Positions 1 through 7,817 of a DNA stretch of 38,515 nt are shown here, piece by piece. Position 1 is the first letter of the stretch, and each line of letters opens with the position of its first letter. Origin of the DNA: Bacteroidia bacterium (GTDB lineage Bacteria; Bacteroidota; Bacteroidia; Palsa-965); NCBI GenBank assembly GCA_023151315.1, contig JAKLJE010000030.1, positions 1 to 38,515 of the forward strand, written 5' to 3'. A program made the translations under genes and the position numbers. A model generated the notes under the pieces. The model was not told where the DNA came from and made no database searches. It worked only from the letters and a program-made list of their open reading frames with translations.

Positions 1-1911
1 ACTGCACAGGAAAAATTAGAGTACGGCAGGAAATCTGCGCAACCCGTGTTGGTTAATGATGCACTGAAAGAGATTCTCCGGTCAGATACAGCCGGAATCG
101 ATTTGCATTTCGAATACGTCAACTCGTATTTCAATCAGAATACAAGCAGCTTCACACAACAACAGCGGGCAGATTACGAAGAACTCGGTGGGCTCATCTA
201 TTCGTACTACAACGATATGAGCGCAAACAGTAATGATTCGATTCACGATTACGGACATATTTTTCTTGCGCACTATGCTTTATCAGCACCGGTTCCTGAT
301 TTCGCTGAAGCCTCTTTGCATCTGCGTTTAGTCCGCGATCCAACCAGAAAATACGTCAACTTTCTCGCAGGTAAAATCATGATTCTCGGAGGTGCGGCAG
401 ATCAGGCCGAACAGCATTTCAATTCCGAAATACGTAACAAAGGTTATAAGCGCGGCGCATACGAGTACCTCGCCATTATCTATGACGCTTCTCACAGAGA
501 CGATTTGCTGAAAGAATCAGTTTACTCGTCTGCCGAAAACTTTGTTCCTGATGAACTGCGCTCAAAAGTGTACTACACGTCCGGCGATTGGTCTAATTTT
601 CTGCAGCACAAAATCAGTTCTATTGCCGCCGGTATCAACTTCTGGGGAATATCCGGCAGCCTGTGCATTCTGCTCATCTGGTCGATGTTTTTATATCGCG
701 TTTCGCGGGTTTCTCAATTGCGAATAACCAGTCTTTCGCTGGGTCTGCTTTCAGGAACCTTGCTTGCTGTTACTTCGTGGATTCTCTATGCGTTCTTCCG
801 CTACACACTTGGATTCTGGATCAACGGAGATCCGGTGAATGATATCGTCTTCTGCATCGGAGGAATCGGATTCATTGAAGAACTCGTTAAGCTGATTCCT
901 TTTCTTCTAATTCTTCGGTTCACTTCCATCGCTCGCAAACCTGTTGATTACATCGTTGTTGCTTCCGCCTGCGGACTCGGATTTTCATTTTTTGAAAATC
1001 TCATGTACATCGCCAATTATGGAGTCGATGTGATTCACTCCCGCGCCCTCACCGCTTCTGTTGCACACATGGCAGCAAGTGCTATTGCGGCTTACGGTTT
1101 TGTACTGTGGAAGTTTCGCTATCCTAAACGTTGGTGGCTTGTACCGTTGTTTTTTATTCTGGCCGCAATCGCTCACGGATTCTATGATTTCTGGCTGCTG
1201 AACAAATCAATGGGATCATTAACCATTCTCACTCTGTTCTTCTATCTCGTCGAAATCATTGTTTACATCACGTTTCTTAATAACACCATCAATAATTCTG
1301 CTGATGATAACGCGGCGTTCAATTTCGACTCTCGTAAATTATCTTCTCTGCTCGCGGGATCATTGGTGTTGCTCTTTGCTTTTGAATTCCTCGCATCCTG
1401 CGCCATCTATGGAACTGCTTACGGCAATCGTGAAATGACAACAGCGTTCCTTTCCGGAGGTTATCTCATTTTCTTTCTTTCCGTCAGAATGTCGCAAATC
1501 CGTTTCGTACGCGGAAGATGGAATTCCATTGACATCCTATCCGGAATTCTTCCATCAAGAATGTTACTGCAACAAAAACAAAGCGATGTGGAAGGTGCGG
1601 AAATCATTCTGCGGTCGAATAACAATTCAGGAGATTTGGCACTACGACTGCCGTTAAAACTCATCATCACTGCAAATCCGCTGATCAAAGGCAGCAACGA
1701 TTGGTATGAATGTGAAAGTGAATCTCCTGTTACTGCAGGAAATATTACTTCAACGAAAGTGTACATCAAATCAAAAGATCCTGTTCCGGAATCCGGTTAC
1801 ACCGGTGTGATTGAAGTGGGCGTTTACATGTTCATCGATGATGAAGAAAATCCGTCCGTGAAAAAAGTGCATTTCATTGGATGGGCGGACGCCGTGTACA
1901 GTGAAGAATAG
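1..1911 (+). CDS. PrsW-family intramembrane metalloprotease, 5' end outside window
   Basis: The reading frame is open from base 1, so I treat this as a 5'-truncated gene; the GTG at 46 is the first possible start inside the window but probably not the real one. The first 200 or so residues are soluble and look helical, TPR-like. A polytopic membrane core follows with the PrsW (CPBP-like glutamic protease/CAAX) motifs: EExxK at bases 877-891, a Phe-Glu-Asn at 991-999, a His at 1066 and HxxxD at 1174-1188. After the last membrane segments comes a soluble beta-rich tail of about 130 residues that I do not recognise. Characterised PrsW proteins cleave membrane anti-sigma factors. The motifs support a membrane protease strongly; the substrate is unknown and no anti-sigma gene is visible. 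The gene converges on the MFS gene that follows. Confidence 0.8.
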   Translation, partial: TAQEKLEYGRKSAQPVLVNDALKEILRSDTAGIDLHFEYVNSYFNQNTSSFTQQQRADYEELGGLIYSYYNDMSANSNDSIHDYGHIFLAHYALSAPVPDFAEASLHLRLVRDPTRKYVNFLAGKIMILGGAADQAEQHFNSEIRNKGYKRGAYEYLAIIYDASHRDDLLKESVYSSAENFVPDELRSKVYYTSGDWSNFLQHKISSIAAGINFWGISGSLCILLIWSMFLYRVSRVSQLRITSLSLGLLSGTLLAVTSWILYAFFRYTLGFWINGDPVNDIVFCIGGIGFIEELVKLIPFLLILRFTSIARKPVDYIVVASACGLGFSFFENLMYIANYGVDVIHSRALTASVAHMAASAIAAYGFVLWKFRYPKRWWLVPLFFILAAIAHGFYDFWLLNKSMGSLTILTLFFYLVEIIVYITFLNNTINNSADDNAAFNFDSRKLSSLLAGSLVLLFAFEFLASCAIYGTAYGNREMTTAFLSGGYLIFFLSVRMSQIRFVRGRWNSIDILSGILPSRMLLQQKQSDVEGAEIILRSNNNSGDLALRLPLKLIITANPLIKGSNDWYECESESPVTAGNITSTKVYIKSKDPVPESGYTGVIEVGVYMFIDDEENPSVKKVHFIGWADAVYSEE

Positions 1912-1938
1912 TACACGAATAATAGTACACGGAAAGTC

Positions 1939-1994
1939 GCGGATTAAAAAACAGATTTTCTCCGTGACTCGGTGGTTATTTTATATTAATCCGC
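1939..1994. repeat. Inverted repeat between convergent genes
   Basis: GCGGATTAA at 1939-1947 pairs perfectly with TTAATCCGC at 1986-1994, with A-rich and T-rich stretches just inside the arms. It lies in the 128-base gap between two convergent genes, so a bidirectional termination or mRNA 3'-end role is plausible, but the loop is long and the T-tract is not classical. Nearby, an 11-mer AATAGTACACG is directly repeated at 1907-1917 and 1921-1931, overlapping the stop codon of the protease gene. Confidence 0.4.
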
Positions 1995-2039
1995 CAGTGG
2001 TAACTTCAACAAAGCAATCCGAGGTTCGCCGCTCAGCAC

Positions 2040-3230
2040 TCACTTCACCACCTTCGGTCGGATATACAACGCCACAGGAATTGCAACGAGACTCGCTGCT
2101 ACAGCAAAATAACCGACGTGACTGTAATTAAGTACAGTATCATTCGGTCCGTCAACGATCAGTAAACCTCCAATGAAAGATGCAATGCCTGCGCCCAGTT
2201 GCTGCATTGCGGAATTCAGACTTAGAAATCCTCCGCGCAGATGCGGTGGTGCAGTTGATGAAATCAAAGTGTTGGCAGGTACGCCTCGTGATCCTCCGAA
2301 TGTAAAGAGCGCCGCCGCTAATAGAAGTATAATCACCAATGATGATGTACTGAGATTGGTAATCGCAAGAATCGGAATTCCCGCGAGCACAGACAACGTA
2401 CTGAAAACGATGAAGCTTCCGAATTTGTCAGACAATTTACCTACCACGCGCATGACAACAACACTTGTTAATCCGCCGACAAGATAAATGAGCGGCACAT
2501 CCGTCTCTGCCATTCCAACATTGTGCACAAGATATTTCGGAATGTATGGAATGATGGAAAAATGTCCGAACATCAACAATATCATCAGAAGCAATCCCAT
2601 CAATCGTTTGTCAGAACGCAAGATTTCCAGCATCTGTGCTGCGGGATTACGCTTGCGTGCTTCCTCAATGTGTCCGGACAAAACCGGCATGTAACGTATC
2701 AATGGAATAAATATCAGAGCAGCCATTGCGGCAATAGCGAGGAATGGAATATGCCAATGCGTATGCGCAGCAACATAACTTCCCACCGGAACTCCAGCGA
2801 TAGCCGCTGCGGAAAAACCCATATACACCACGGCCATTGCGGTGGCGCGTCGTTCAAACGGAATAACATCACTAACAATACTCAACATCGTTGATGAAAT
2901 CACACCGCCAAACAAGCCGGTGAAAATGCGGGCTGCAAGAAACATTTCATAACCATCCGCCAATCCGCAAATCAATGTGCCGGCTGTAAATCCTGCAAAA
3001 CACAGTATCATCACTTTTCTCCTGTCGAACCGATCAATAAAAAATGCGCTCGCCACACTTACAATGCCTGCGCTGATGTTGTAACTCGCTACTACCAGAC
3101 CGAAACTTGCTGCTGAAATCTGAAAGTCGCGCATGAACATTGTACTCAATGGCATCATCACCATGAAGTCCATGACATGCGTAAACTGAATCAGTGCTAA
3201 TGTAATGAGCAGAGCCCGCTCTTTATTCAT
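2040..3230 (-). CDS. Major facilitator superfamily transporter, DHA1-like
   Basis: This 396-residue protein is almost wholly hydrophobic, with a pattern that fits 12 transmembrane helices. It carries the MFS loop signature after helix 2 (DRFDRRK, residues 66-72) and its counterpart in the second half (GKLSDKFGS, about 264-272). A glycine/proline-rich segment in helix 5 (AGVPVGS, about 145-151) resembles motif C of proton-driven drug antiporters. It is therefore probably an inner-membrane exporter of the AraJ/drug:H+ antiporter type; the substrate cannot be read from sequence. ATG at 3230 has AGGAG 12 bases upstream, one of the few clear Shine-Dalgarno-like sites here, and its own promoter. 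It follows the AlgX-like gene on the same strand but need not be co-transcribed. Confidence 0.85.
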   Translation of the reverse strand: MNKERALLITLALIQFTHVMDFMVMMPLSTMFMRDFQISAASFGLVVASYNISAGIVSVASAFFIDRFDRRKVMILCFAGFTAGTLICGLADGYEMFLAARIFTGLFGGVISSTMLSIVSDVIPFERRATAMAVVYMGFSAAAIAGVPVGSYVAAHTHWHIPFLAIAAMAALIFIPLIRYMPVLSGHIEEARKRNPAAQMLEILRSDKRLMGLLLMILLMFGHFSIIPYIPKYLVHNVGMAETDVPLIYLVGGLTSVVVMRVVGKLSDKFGSFIVFSTLSVLAGIPILAITNLSTSSLVIILLLAAALFTFGGSRGVPANTLISSTAPPHLRGGFLSLNSAMQQLGAGIASFIGGLLIVDGPNDTVLNYSHVGYFAVAASLVAIPVALYIRPKVVK

Positions 3231-3261
3231 AAGAAAATTACACTCCTGGTAGCGTGTTATT

Positions 3262-3290
3262 CAAAGGTAAAAGTTATCCACGTCCGCAAT
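3262..3290 (-). promoter_or_regulatory. Bacteroidota-type promoter of the MFS gene
   Basis: Read on the minus strand, 3269-3262 is TACCTTTG, a full match to the Bacteroidota -7 consensus TAnnTTTG. ATTG at 3290-3287 sits 17 bases upstream and matches the -33 TTG core. Initiation about seven bases after the -7 box would give a leader of about 25 bases containing the AGGAG site at 3247-3243. The box match is seen directly; promoter activity is inferred. Confidence 0.6.
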
Positions 3291-3326
3291 TTCCGCTTAA
3301 CGGAATAATACCGCAATTTATCGGAA

Positions 3327-4640
3327 TTATTTTGTGCGCTTCTCTTTTGATGCTTCAAAGCGCGCATCCATACGAATCATACTGTCCAATGAAATCTTCC
3401 GCGCTATTGCTTTCTGCTGCACCTGATACAGCCACTTCTTGTTCATGCGAATATCATTCTCCAACTCACGAATACGTCGCTCTTCAGGCGGAATCGGTTG
3501 CTTCAGCACAATCGCACGATATGCATCATTGATGTATCCCCACGAAAATCCGGCGTAGTTGAGATCTGTTGCCATAATCAGTACAACATCGTGACGCATA
3601 GTTGATGCATAGATGTCCTCATCCAGCGTACTTGATTTCGGTCTTCCATCGCTGTGTTCAATTCCCTGGTTGTAATACCAGTAGTCGTGATAGTATGTCA
3701 GATTCTCCACCATTCCCACACTCATCATCATGCGAACGTAACTATCTGCAACAGTCATCATGGAAATTTTCGTCTTCCCGCTTTCATAATGATACTTCGG
3801 ATACGCAAGTTGATAATTCGATAACGGGAATACGAGATTCAATCCGCCGCCGACATCATTATCGCTGCCGCGGGGAATATCCGACCATTCGTATCCTTCA
3901 AACACCACTGACGGCATATCGATGTTGCGCTTTTTCTCAATGTACTTCACCAGCGAATCAAGTGCTTCCAGCGCTGCGCATTCCGACCAGTGCACACTGG
4001 TGTTGGAATAGATCGGATACGGAGCGGTAAATCTTCTCTTGGCGAAATACGAATTGAAGTCAAGCATGTTGATTCCTGACTTGCCAAACGATTCTACCAT
4101 CGCAGCATGATTCGTTATCGGTTGTTTCGGACCGAATCGCTCCGGTATGAATTCGGGATAACAGGACGCTTTGCCGGGAGCCAATAAAACCACAAGCGTT
4201 ACATCATGACTTGCCAATGTATCCTGCAGCAAACGGAGTTTTTCAGTTAACGTATTAATAGCGTCCTTCCCGACAAAATCAGTTCCCATGTGCGCGGAAA
4301 TATATCCTGTCAGATAAAGCTGTCCTTCTTTTCCGATAACAGCATCCGGCATCACGTTCGTCTTAAAAAGTGAATACCAAAGTTGATTCCGCAAGCGGAT
4401 TAATGAATAGTGAAATCCTGTATTCTCATTTCTCCAAAGTTCATAATCACGTTGAAATTCTCCGGAGAAAATATTCTCCCCGCTGAATTCCGGTGCTGAT
4501 GGGGTTATCCACGCTCCTTCCACCGGTTTCTCTTTCACAATTCCGGTGATGCCCACAATTCCGGGAATAGCAAGCACCGCAATCAATACAGCAAGCAAAA
4601 GCTTCTGTCTTGTTGAGTTGCTATATACCTGTTCTTTCAT
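3327..4640 (-). CDS. AlgX/AlgJ-like SGNH O-acetyltransferase-family protein
   Basis: A 437-residue protein with one N-terminal membrane anchor (about residues 13-33) and an extracytoplasmic domain. Features fit the AlgX/AlgJ/DHHW SGNH-hydrolase-like family, which transfers acetyl groups to exported polysaccharides. These include an 'IGKEGQLYL' entry strand (102-110), a His-Trp pair (H217-W218) and a Ser in an Ala-Asp-Ser context (S300). In AlgX/AlgJ the His belongs to a D-x-H pair; here the Asp position is Ser215 (T-S-V-H). Either the triad is completed differently in this subfamily or activity is altered. Its ATG overlaps the stop of the MBOAT gene by one base (TGATG), implying translational coupling. 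Together the two form a standard acetyl-transfer unit, the MBOAT moving acetyl across the membrane and this protein placing it on a polymer. The polymer is unknown; no alginate genes are present. Confidence 0.75.
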   Translation of the reverse strand: MKEQVYSNSTRQKLLLAVLIAVLAIPGIVGITGIVKEKPVEGAWITPSAPEFSGENIFSGEFQRDYELWRNENTGFHYSLIRLRNQLWYSLFKTNVMPDAVIGKEGQLYLTGYISAHMGTDFVGKDAINTLTEKLRLLQDTLASHDVTLVVLLAPGKASCYPEFIPERFGPKQPITNHAAMVESFGKSGINMLDFNSYFAKRRFTAPYPIYSNTSVHWSECAALEALDSLVKYIEKKRNIDMPSVVFEGYEWSDIPRGSDNDVGGGLNLVFPLSNYQLAYPKYHYESGKTKISMMTVADSYVRMMMSVGMVENLTYYHDYWYYNQGIEHSDGRPKSSTLDEDIYASTMRHDVVLIMATDLNYAGFSWGYINDAYRAIVLKQPIPPEERRIRELENDIRMNKKWLYQVQQKAIARKISLDSMIRMDARFEASKEKRTK

Positions 4641-6091
4641 CAGAATTGGAAATAGATAAACGGATTGTATCCACTGGATGTAACGTAAGAAAGCGCAATA
4701 ATAAACAGCACAACTGCTCCTGCGGTGAATGCCGTGTGTTTCCCTTCAGTGAGACTGCCGTTATAAACCATGTTCTGAATGCGCTCTCCGATTTTCGGCA
4801 AACAGAAAAAAGAAAAGAAAATTGCAATCGCGAGTATCGCAGTAAACTGCGCATCGTAATCAATCTGCTGCGTTCCGTTGGTAAGAAAAAACATTCCTTT
4901 GATGTAGCCTTTCAGATGCGCAACACTCGGCGCGCGGAATGCAACCCATCCGATCAGCACAACAAAAAATGTAAATGCAACACGGAAAATTCTTCCGAGC
5001 TTGTCGGTGATTTTACGAATGAATAATCGCTCGGCCACAAGAAAACTTCCGTGCCATATTCCCCAAAGCACAAACGTCCATGATGCGCCGTGCCACAATC
5101 CTGAAAGCAGAAATACAATCCAAAGATTCATGTACATTCTGCGCGTTCCGTTTTTATTTCCTCCCAATGGAATGTAGAGGTAGTTGCGCATCCACGATCC
5201 CAGCGTCATGTGCCAGCGACGCCAGAACTCTGTAATGCTTTCGCTGATGTACGGATTGTTGAAGTTCTCCGGGAAACGGAAACCAAGCATTCGCCCGATT
5301 CCTATGGCCATATCGCAATAGCCGGAGAAGTCGAAGTAAATCTGAAACGTGTATGCAACTGCCGCCATCCACAATGTTCCCGGCGCGAGATATTCAGGAA
5401 GAATTCCGTCAATACCCAATTCTTTGCTTCCGTAAACCGAATCTGCGTACAACGCAAGTGTATTTGCAATCAACACTTTTTTCGCCAGGCCAATGCAGAA
5501 TCTGTAAAAGCCCATGAGCTTTTCCGATGTGGTGTCGCGTTCACTGCGATCTGTAATCTGATCGGCCAATTCATGATAACGTATAATCGGTCCGGCAATC
5601 AGTTTGGGAAAAAGAATGATGTACAACTGATAGTCCCAGAAGTTTTTCAGAGGAGCGTGTACACGTCGATACACATCAATCATGTACGTCATCGCTTCAA
5701 ATGTGTAGAACGAAATTCCTATCGGCAATACAACACTGGTCCATTGTATATCTCCTTCAACACCCAGCTTGTGCAACACGCCGTTAAAGTTCTGAATGAA
5801 AAAGTTGGAATACTTGAAGTACACCAGCAATCCGAGATTCATGGTAACGGATATTCCCAGCAGCATTTTCCTTCTTCGTTCAGATGAACTCTCGCTCATC
5901 ATGCGCACCAGAAAGAAATCAAGGATTGTTGTGCCGATCAGAACAAAAATGAATTTCGGCGCTCCCCAGGCGTAAAACAGAACGCTCGATATCAGCAATA
6001 CGATGTTCTTGTACTTACGCGGTGTAGCGAAATACAGCAGCAGAAATGCCGGAAGAAAATAACAGAGAAAAAATGTACTGCTGAATACCAT
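4640..6091 (-). CDS. MBOAT-family O-acyltransferase, AlgI/DltB-like
   Basis: A 483-residue polytopic membrane protein with the complete AlgI/PatA signature. It has PIGISFYTFE near residues 123-132, FPKLIAGPI at about 161-169, FDFSGYCDMA near 254-262, FWRRWHMTL at about 289-297 with H294, and the catalytic-histidine segment LSGLWHGASW with H334. Length is normal for AlgI (about 470-520). Members move an acyl group, usually acetyl, through the membrane to an extracytoplasmic acceptor or partner. The partner here is almost certainly the AlgX-like product, whose start overlaps this stop by one base. A sub-consensus -7 box (TATATTTA, minus strand 6138-6131) lies upstream, so the pair may have its own promoter, although read-through from the PfkB-family gene 79 bases upstream is also possible. 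Confidence 0.9.
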   Translation of the reverse strand: MVFSSTFFLCYFLPAFLLLYFATPRKYKNIVLLISSVLFYAWGAPKFIFVLIGTTILDFFLVRMMSESSSERRRKMLLGISVTMNLGLLVYFKYSNFFIQNFNGVLHKLGVEGDIQWTSVVLPIGISFYTFEAMTYMIDVYRRVHAPLKNFWDYQLYIILFPKLIAGPIIRYHELADQITDRSERDTTSEKLMGFYRFCIGLAKKVLIANTLALYADSVYGSKELGIDGILPEYLAPGTLWMAAVAYTFQIYFDFSGYCDMAIGIGRMLGFRFPENFNNPYISESITEFWRRWHMTLGSWMRNYLYIPLGGNKNGTRRMYMNLWIVFLLSGLWHGASWTFVLWGIWHGSFLVAERLFIRKITDKLGRIFRVAFTFFVVLIGWVAFRAPSVAHLKGYIKGMFFLTNGTQQIDYDAQFTAILAIAIFFSFFCLPKIGERIQNMVYNGSLTEGKHTAFTAGAVVLFIIALSYVTSSGYNPFIYFQF

Positions 6092-6130
6092 CTTTCATGC
6101 ACACACCAACATACTGTCTCGTGTGTGATG

Positions 6131-6138
6131 TAAATATA
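6131..6138 (-). promoter_or_regulatory. Weak -7 box upstream of the MBOAT gene
   Basis: TATATTTA on the minus strand differs from TAnnTTTG only in the last base; no clear -33 box is seen. A 7-base inverted repeat, CACACAC (6100-6106) with GTGTGTG (6121-6127), follows in the leader. Confidence 0.3.
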
Positions 6139-6170
6139 CAAGTTGCCGGCCGGATCAGACCGCTGTGATG

Positions 6171-7094
6171 TTACACGAGTGAAATATCGAACTGCACAAG
6201 ATCGATAAACTCCTGCACGCGTTCGTCAACGGCTTCCTGCGTAAGACCCACGAGACGTTCAACGCCGAATTTTTCAACGGTGAAGGAAGCCATTGCAGAT
6301 CCGAAGATGATTGCACGCTTCATGTTCTCAAAAGAAATGTCTTTCGTTTCTGCAAGATATCCTACGAATCCACCAGCGAAACTGTCGCCTGCACCTGTCG
6401 GATCAAATACATCTTCCAACGGAAGCGCCGGAGCAAAGAACACTTGCTCTTTGTTGAAGAGTAATGCTCCGTGTTCACCTTTTTTAATGATGAGTACCTT
6501 CGGCCCCATTGCAAGAATTTTCTGAGCCGCTTTCACCAGTGAATATTCACCTGACAGCTGACGCGCTTCTCCGTCATTGATGGTAAGCACATCCACTTGT
6601 GAAATGGTTTTCACAAGATCTTCATACGCTGTGTCCATCCAGAAATTCATTGTGTCGAGCACAATCAGCTTCGGACGTTTCTTCAATTGAGCCATCACCT
6701 TCTGCTGCACAGATGGCATGAGGTTTCCGAGCATCAGAAACTCCACTTCGCGGCAATTCTCCGGAACTACCGGATCGAAATCCGCCAATACGTTCAGTTC
6801 TGTCGCCAGCGTATCGCGGGAGTTCATGTCGGTGTGGTAACGCCCCGACCAGAAAAAGGACTTCTGCCCCATTTTCACCTGTACACCGTCGAGTTTCAGT
6901 CCGTGCTTCTTCAGCATGTCCATCGACTCATTCGGGAAGTCTTCACCTACAACAGACACCATATTGATGTTTTTGTAGAAATAGCTTGCGGCAAGACCGA
7001 TATAGGTGGCAGCTCCGCCGATAATTTTATCTGTCTTTCCGAAAGGTGTTTCAATGGCATCAAATGCCATGGTTCCGACAACGAGTAGGCTCAT
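6171..7094 (-). CDS. PfkB-family (ribokinase-like) carbohydrate kinase
   Basis: I take ATG at 7094 as the start, giving 307 residues beginning with the beta-strand MSLLVVGTMAFD that opens PfkB kinases. An upstream extension to 7187 would run through the promoter and is rejected. The protein has the substrate-binding GG-A-A near 26-29 and the second PfkB signature DPTGAGDSFAGGF (231-243) with catalytic base D237 and the anion-hole GAGD. It should phosphorylate a sugar or nucleoside hydroxyl with ATP in the cytoplasm. Family members include ribokinase, adenosine kinase and fructokinase; I cannot choose between them, and no catabolic neighbour helps. It is divergent from the tRNA-Asn gene and has a well-matched promoter upstream. 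Confidence 0.88.
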   Translation of the reverse strand: MSLLVVGTMAFDAIETPFGKTDKIIGGAATYIGLAASYFYKNINMVSVVGEDFPNESMDMLKKHGLKLDGVQVKMGQKSFFWSGRYHTDMNSRDTLATELNVLADFDPVVPENCREVEFLMLGNLMPSVQQKVMAQLKKRPKLIVLDTMNFWMDTAYEDLVKTISQVDVLTINDGEARQLSGEYSLVKAAQKILAMGPKVLIIKKGEHGALLFNKEQVFFAPALPLEDVFDPTGAGDSFAGGFVGYLAETKDISFENMKRAIIFGSAMASFTVEKFGVERLVGLTQEAVDERVQEFIDLVQFDISLV

Positions 7095-7120
7095 TTTGAG
7101 GTTTTTTTTAAATCCGCGGG

Positions 7121-7128
7121 CAAAGGTA
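7121..7128 (-). promoter_or_regulatory. -7 box of the PfkB-family kinase gene
   Basis: TACCTTTG on the minus strand is a perfect TAnnTTTG, 26 bases upstream of the chosen ATG at 7094. The -33 region has only a weak ATTAG. The box supports the downstream start codon, because the longer frame would start upstream of the promoter. Confidence 0.55.
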
Positions 7129-7159
7129 TTGCATATTTCGATTGCTAATGCTAATATTG
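7129..7159 (+). promoter_or_regulatory. Candidate promoter of tRNA-Asn
   Basis: TTG at 7129-7131 and TAATATTG at 7152-7159 (one mismatch to TAnnTTTG) are 20 bases apart, an acceptable -33/-7 spacing. The box ends about 41 bases before the mature tRNA 5' end, leaving room for a short 5' leader. It overlaps the divergent kinase promoter region. Confidence 0.4.
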
Positions 7160-7200
7160 CAGCCCGTTTTGAGCGAGTTATCGCCAAAATGGAACAAGGA

Positions 7201-7274
7201 TCCTCCTTAGCTCAGCTGGTTAGAGCACATGACTGTTAATCATGGGGTCTCTGGTTCAAGTCCAGAAGGGGGAG
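7201..7274 (+). tRNA. tRNA-Asn (anticodon GTT)
   Basis: A full 74-base cloverleaf. The acceptor stem is TCCTCCT/AGGGGGA with one T-G wobble. The D stem is GCTC/GAGC with loop AGCTGGTTA. The anticodon stem is CATGA/TCATG with loop CTGTTAA, putting GTT at 7235-7237. The T stem is TCTGG/CCAGA with loop TTCAAGT. The discriminator is G, as expected for Asn. CCA is not encoded (CGA follows), so it must be added after transcription. A terminator follows directly, so the gene is probably transcribed alone. Confidence 0.97.
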
Positions 7275-7278
7275 CGAG

Positions 7279-7307
7279 AAAAGCCCGATCGAAAGATTGG
7301 GCTTTTT
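7279..7307 (+). terminator. Rho-independent terminator of tRNA-Asn
   Basis: AAAAGCCCGATC (7279-7290) pairs with GATTGGGCTTTTT (7295-7307) around a GAAA tetraloop with one G-T wobble, and the 3' arm ends in a run of five T. It starts five bases after the tRNA. Confidence 0.85.
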
Positions 7308-7354
7308 CTATTTTCGACATGCTTGAATAACAGCTATTCCCCGAGATTTACACC

Positions 7355-7690
7355 ATGATTACCCTCAGCGACCAAGTCCGCATTTTCTCTCTTCTGGAAG
7401 ACGCCACCCGCGCCAACTTTGATCCGAAGAGCATTCACGTGGATATGTTCGTTACTGAAATCAATACAGCATTTCTGGTGTTTTGTCCGGAAGGAATTGC
7501 CAAAGGTGCCGTACTATTCCTGATGGAAAAACCGCTGTTGCCCGGAGAACTGGAACGAGATCTGCTCCCGCAGATCATGAATATTCATGGCGATACACAT
7601 GCTGATGCATTACGCGAACTTGCCGAAGAAAAAATCCGCGCGCTTATCGAAAACAAACCTGCAACGGGATACTTCTTCGATGCGCATTGA
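7355..7690 (+). CDS. Small conserved-looking protein of unknown function
   Basis: A 111-residue protein that I do not recognise. It has no signal peptide or membrane segment, is mildly acidic, and appears to mix two N-terminal helices, a central hydrophobic strand region (about 32-58, including FLVFCPEG and GAVLFLMEK) and a C-terminal amphipathic helix (about 80-100). There are no metal-binding or catalytic motifs. It is the only substantial frame between two terminators (7279-7307 and 7753-7781), so it forms a single-gene unit, and codon use resembles its neighbours. A weak -7-like TATTTTCG lies at 7309-7316, right after the tRNA terminator. A real gene is likely; the function is unknown. 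Confidence 0.65.
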   Translation: MITLSDQVRIFSLLEDATRANFDPKSIHVDMFVTEINTAFLVFCPEGIAKGAVLFLMEKPLLPGELERDLLPQIMNIHGDTHADALRELAEEKIRALIENKPATGYFFDAH

Positions 7691-7752
7691 AGTTCTGATT
7701 GCGAAGAATCAGAATCACGTTACGCTTCAACAATCCACTCGTATAAAACGGA

Positions 7753-7781
7753 AGAGCCGTCTGAAATTTTCAGACGGCTCT
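7753..7781. terminator. Bidirectional hairpin terminator between convergent genes
   Basis: AGAGCCGTCTGAA at 7753-7765 pairs perfectly with TTCAGACGGCTCT at 7769-7781 around a three-base loop. It sits between the small plus-strand gene and the minus-strand yceI-like gene. The T-rich tract is short on each side (TGTTCTT downstream on plus, CCGTTTTAT on minus), so it probably serves both genes with moderate strength. Confidence 0.75.
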
Positions 7782-7817
7782 GTTCTTCCCCAAAATTGTT
7801 CCTTCTTCCCTACACGC

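Noticed and set aside
46-48. GTG at 46 as the true start of the PrsW-family gene
   Set aside because: The frame is open back to base 1 with protein-like sequence and there is no signal peptide or start context, so the start is probably upstream of the window.
7095-7187. N-terminal extension of the PfkB-family kinase to position 7187
   Set aside because: It would add 31 residues not found in the family and would start upstream of a perfect -7 box; the kinase fold starts at the ATG at 7094.
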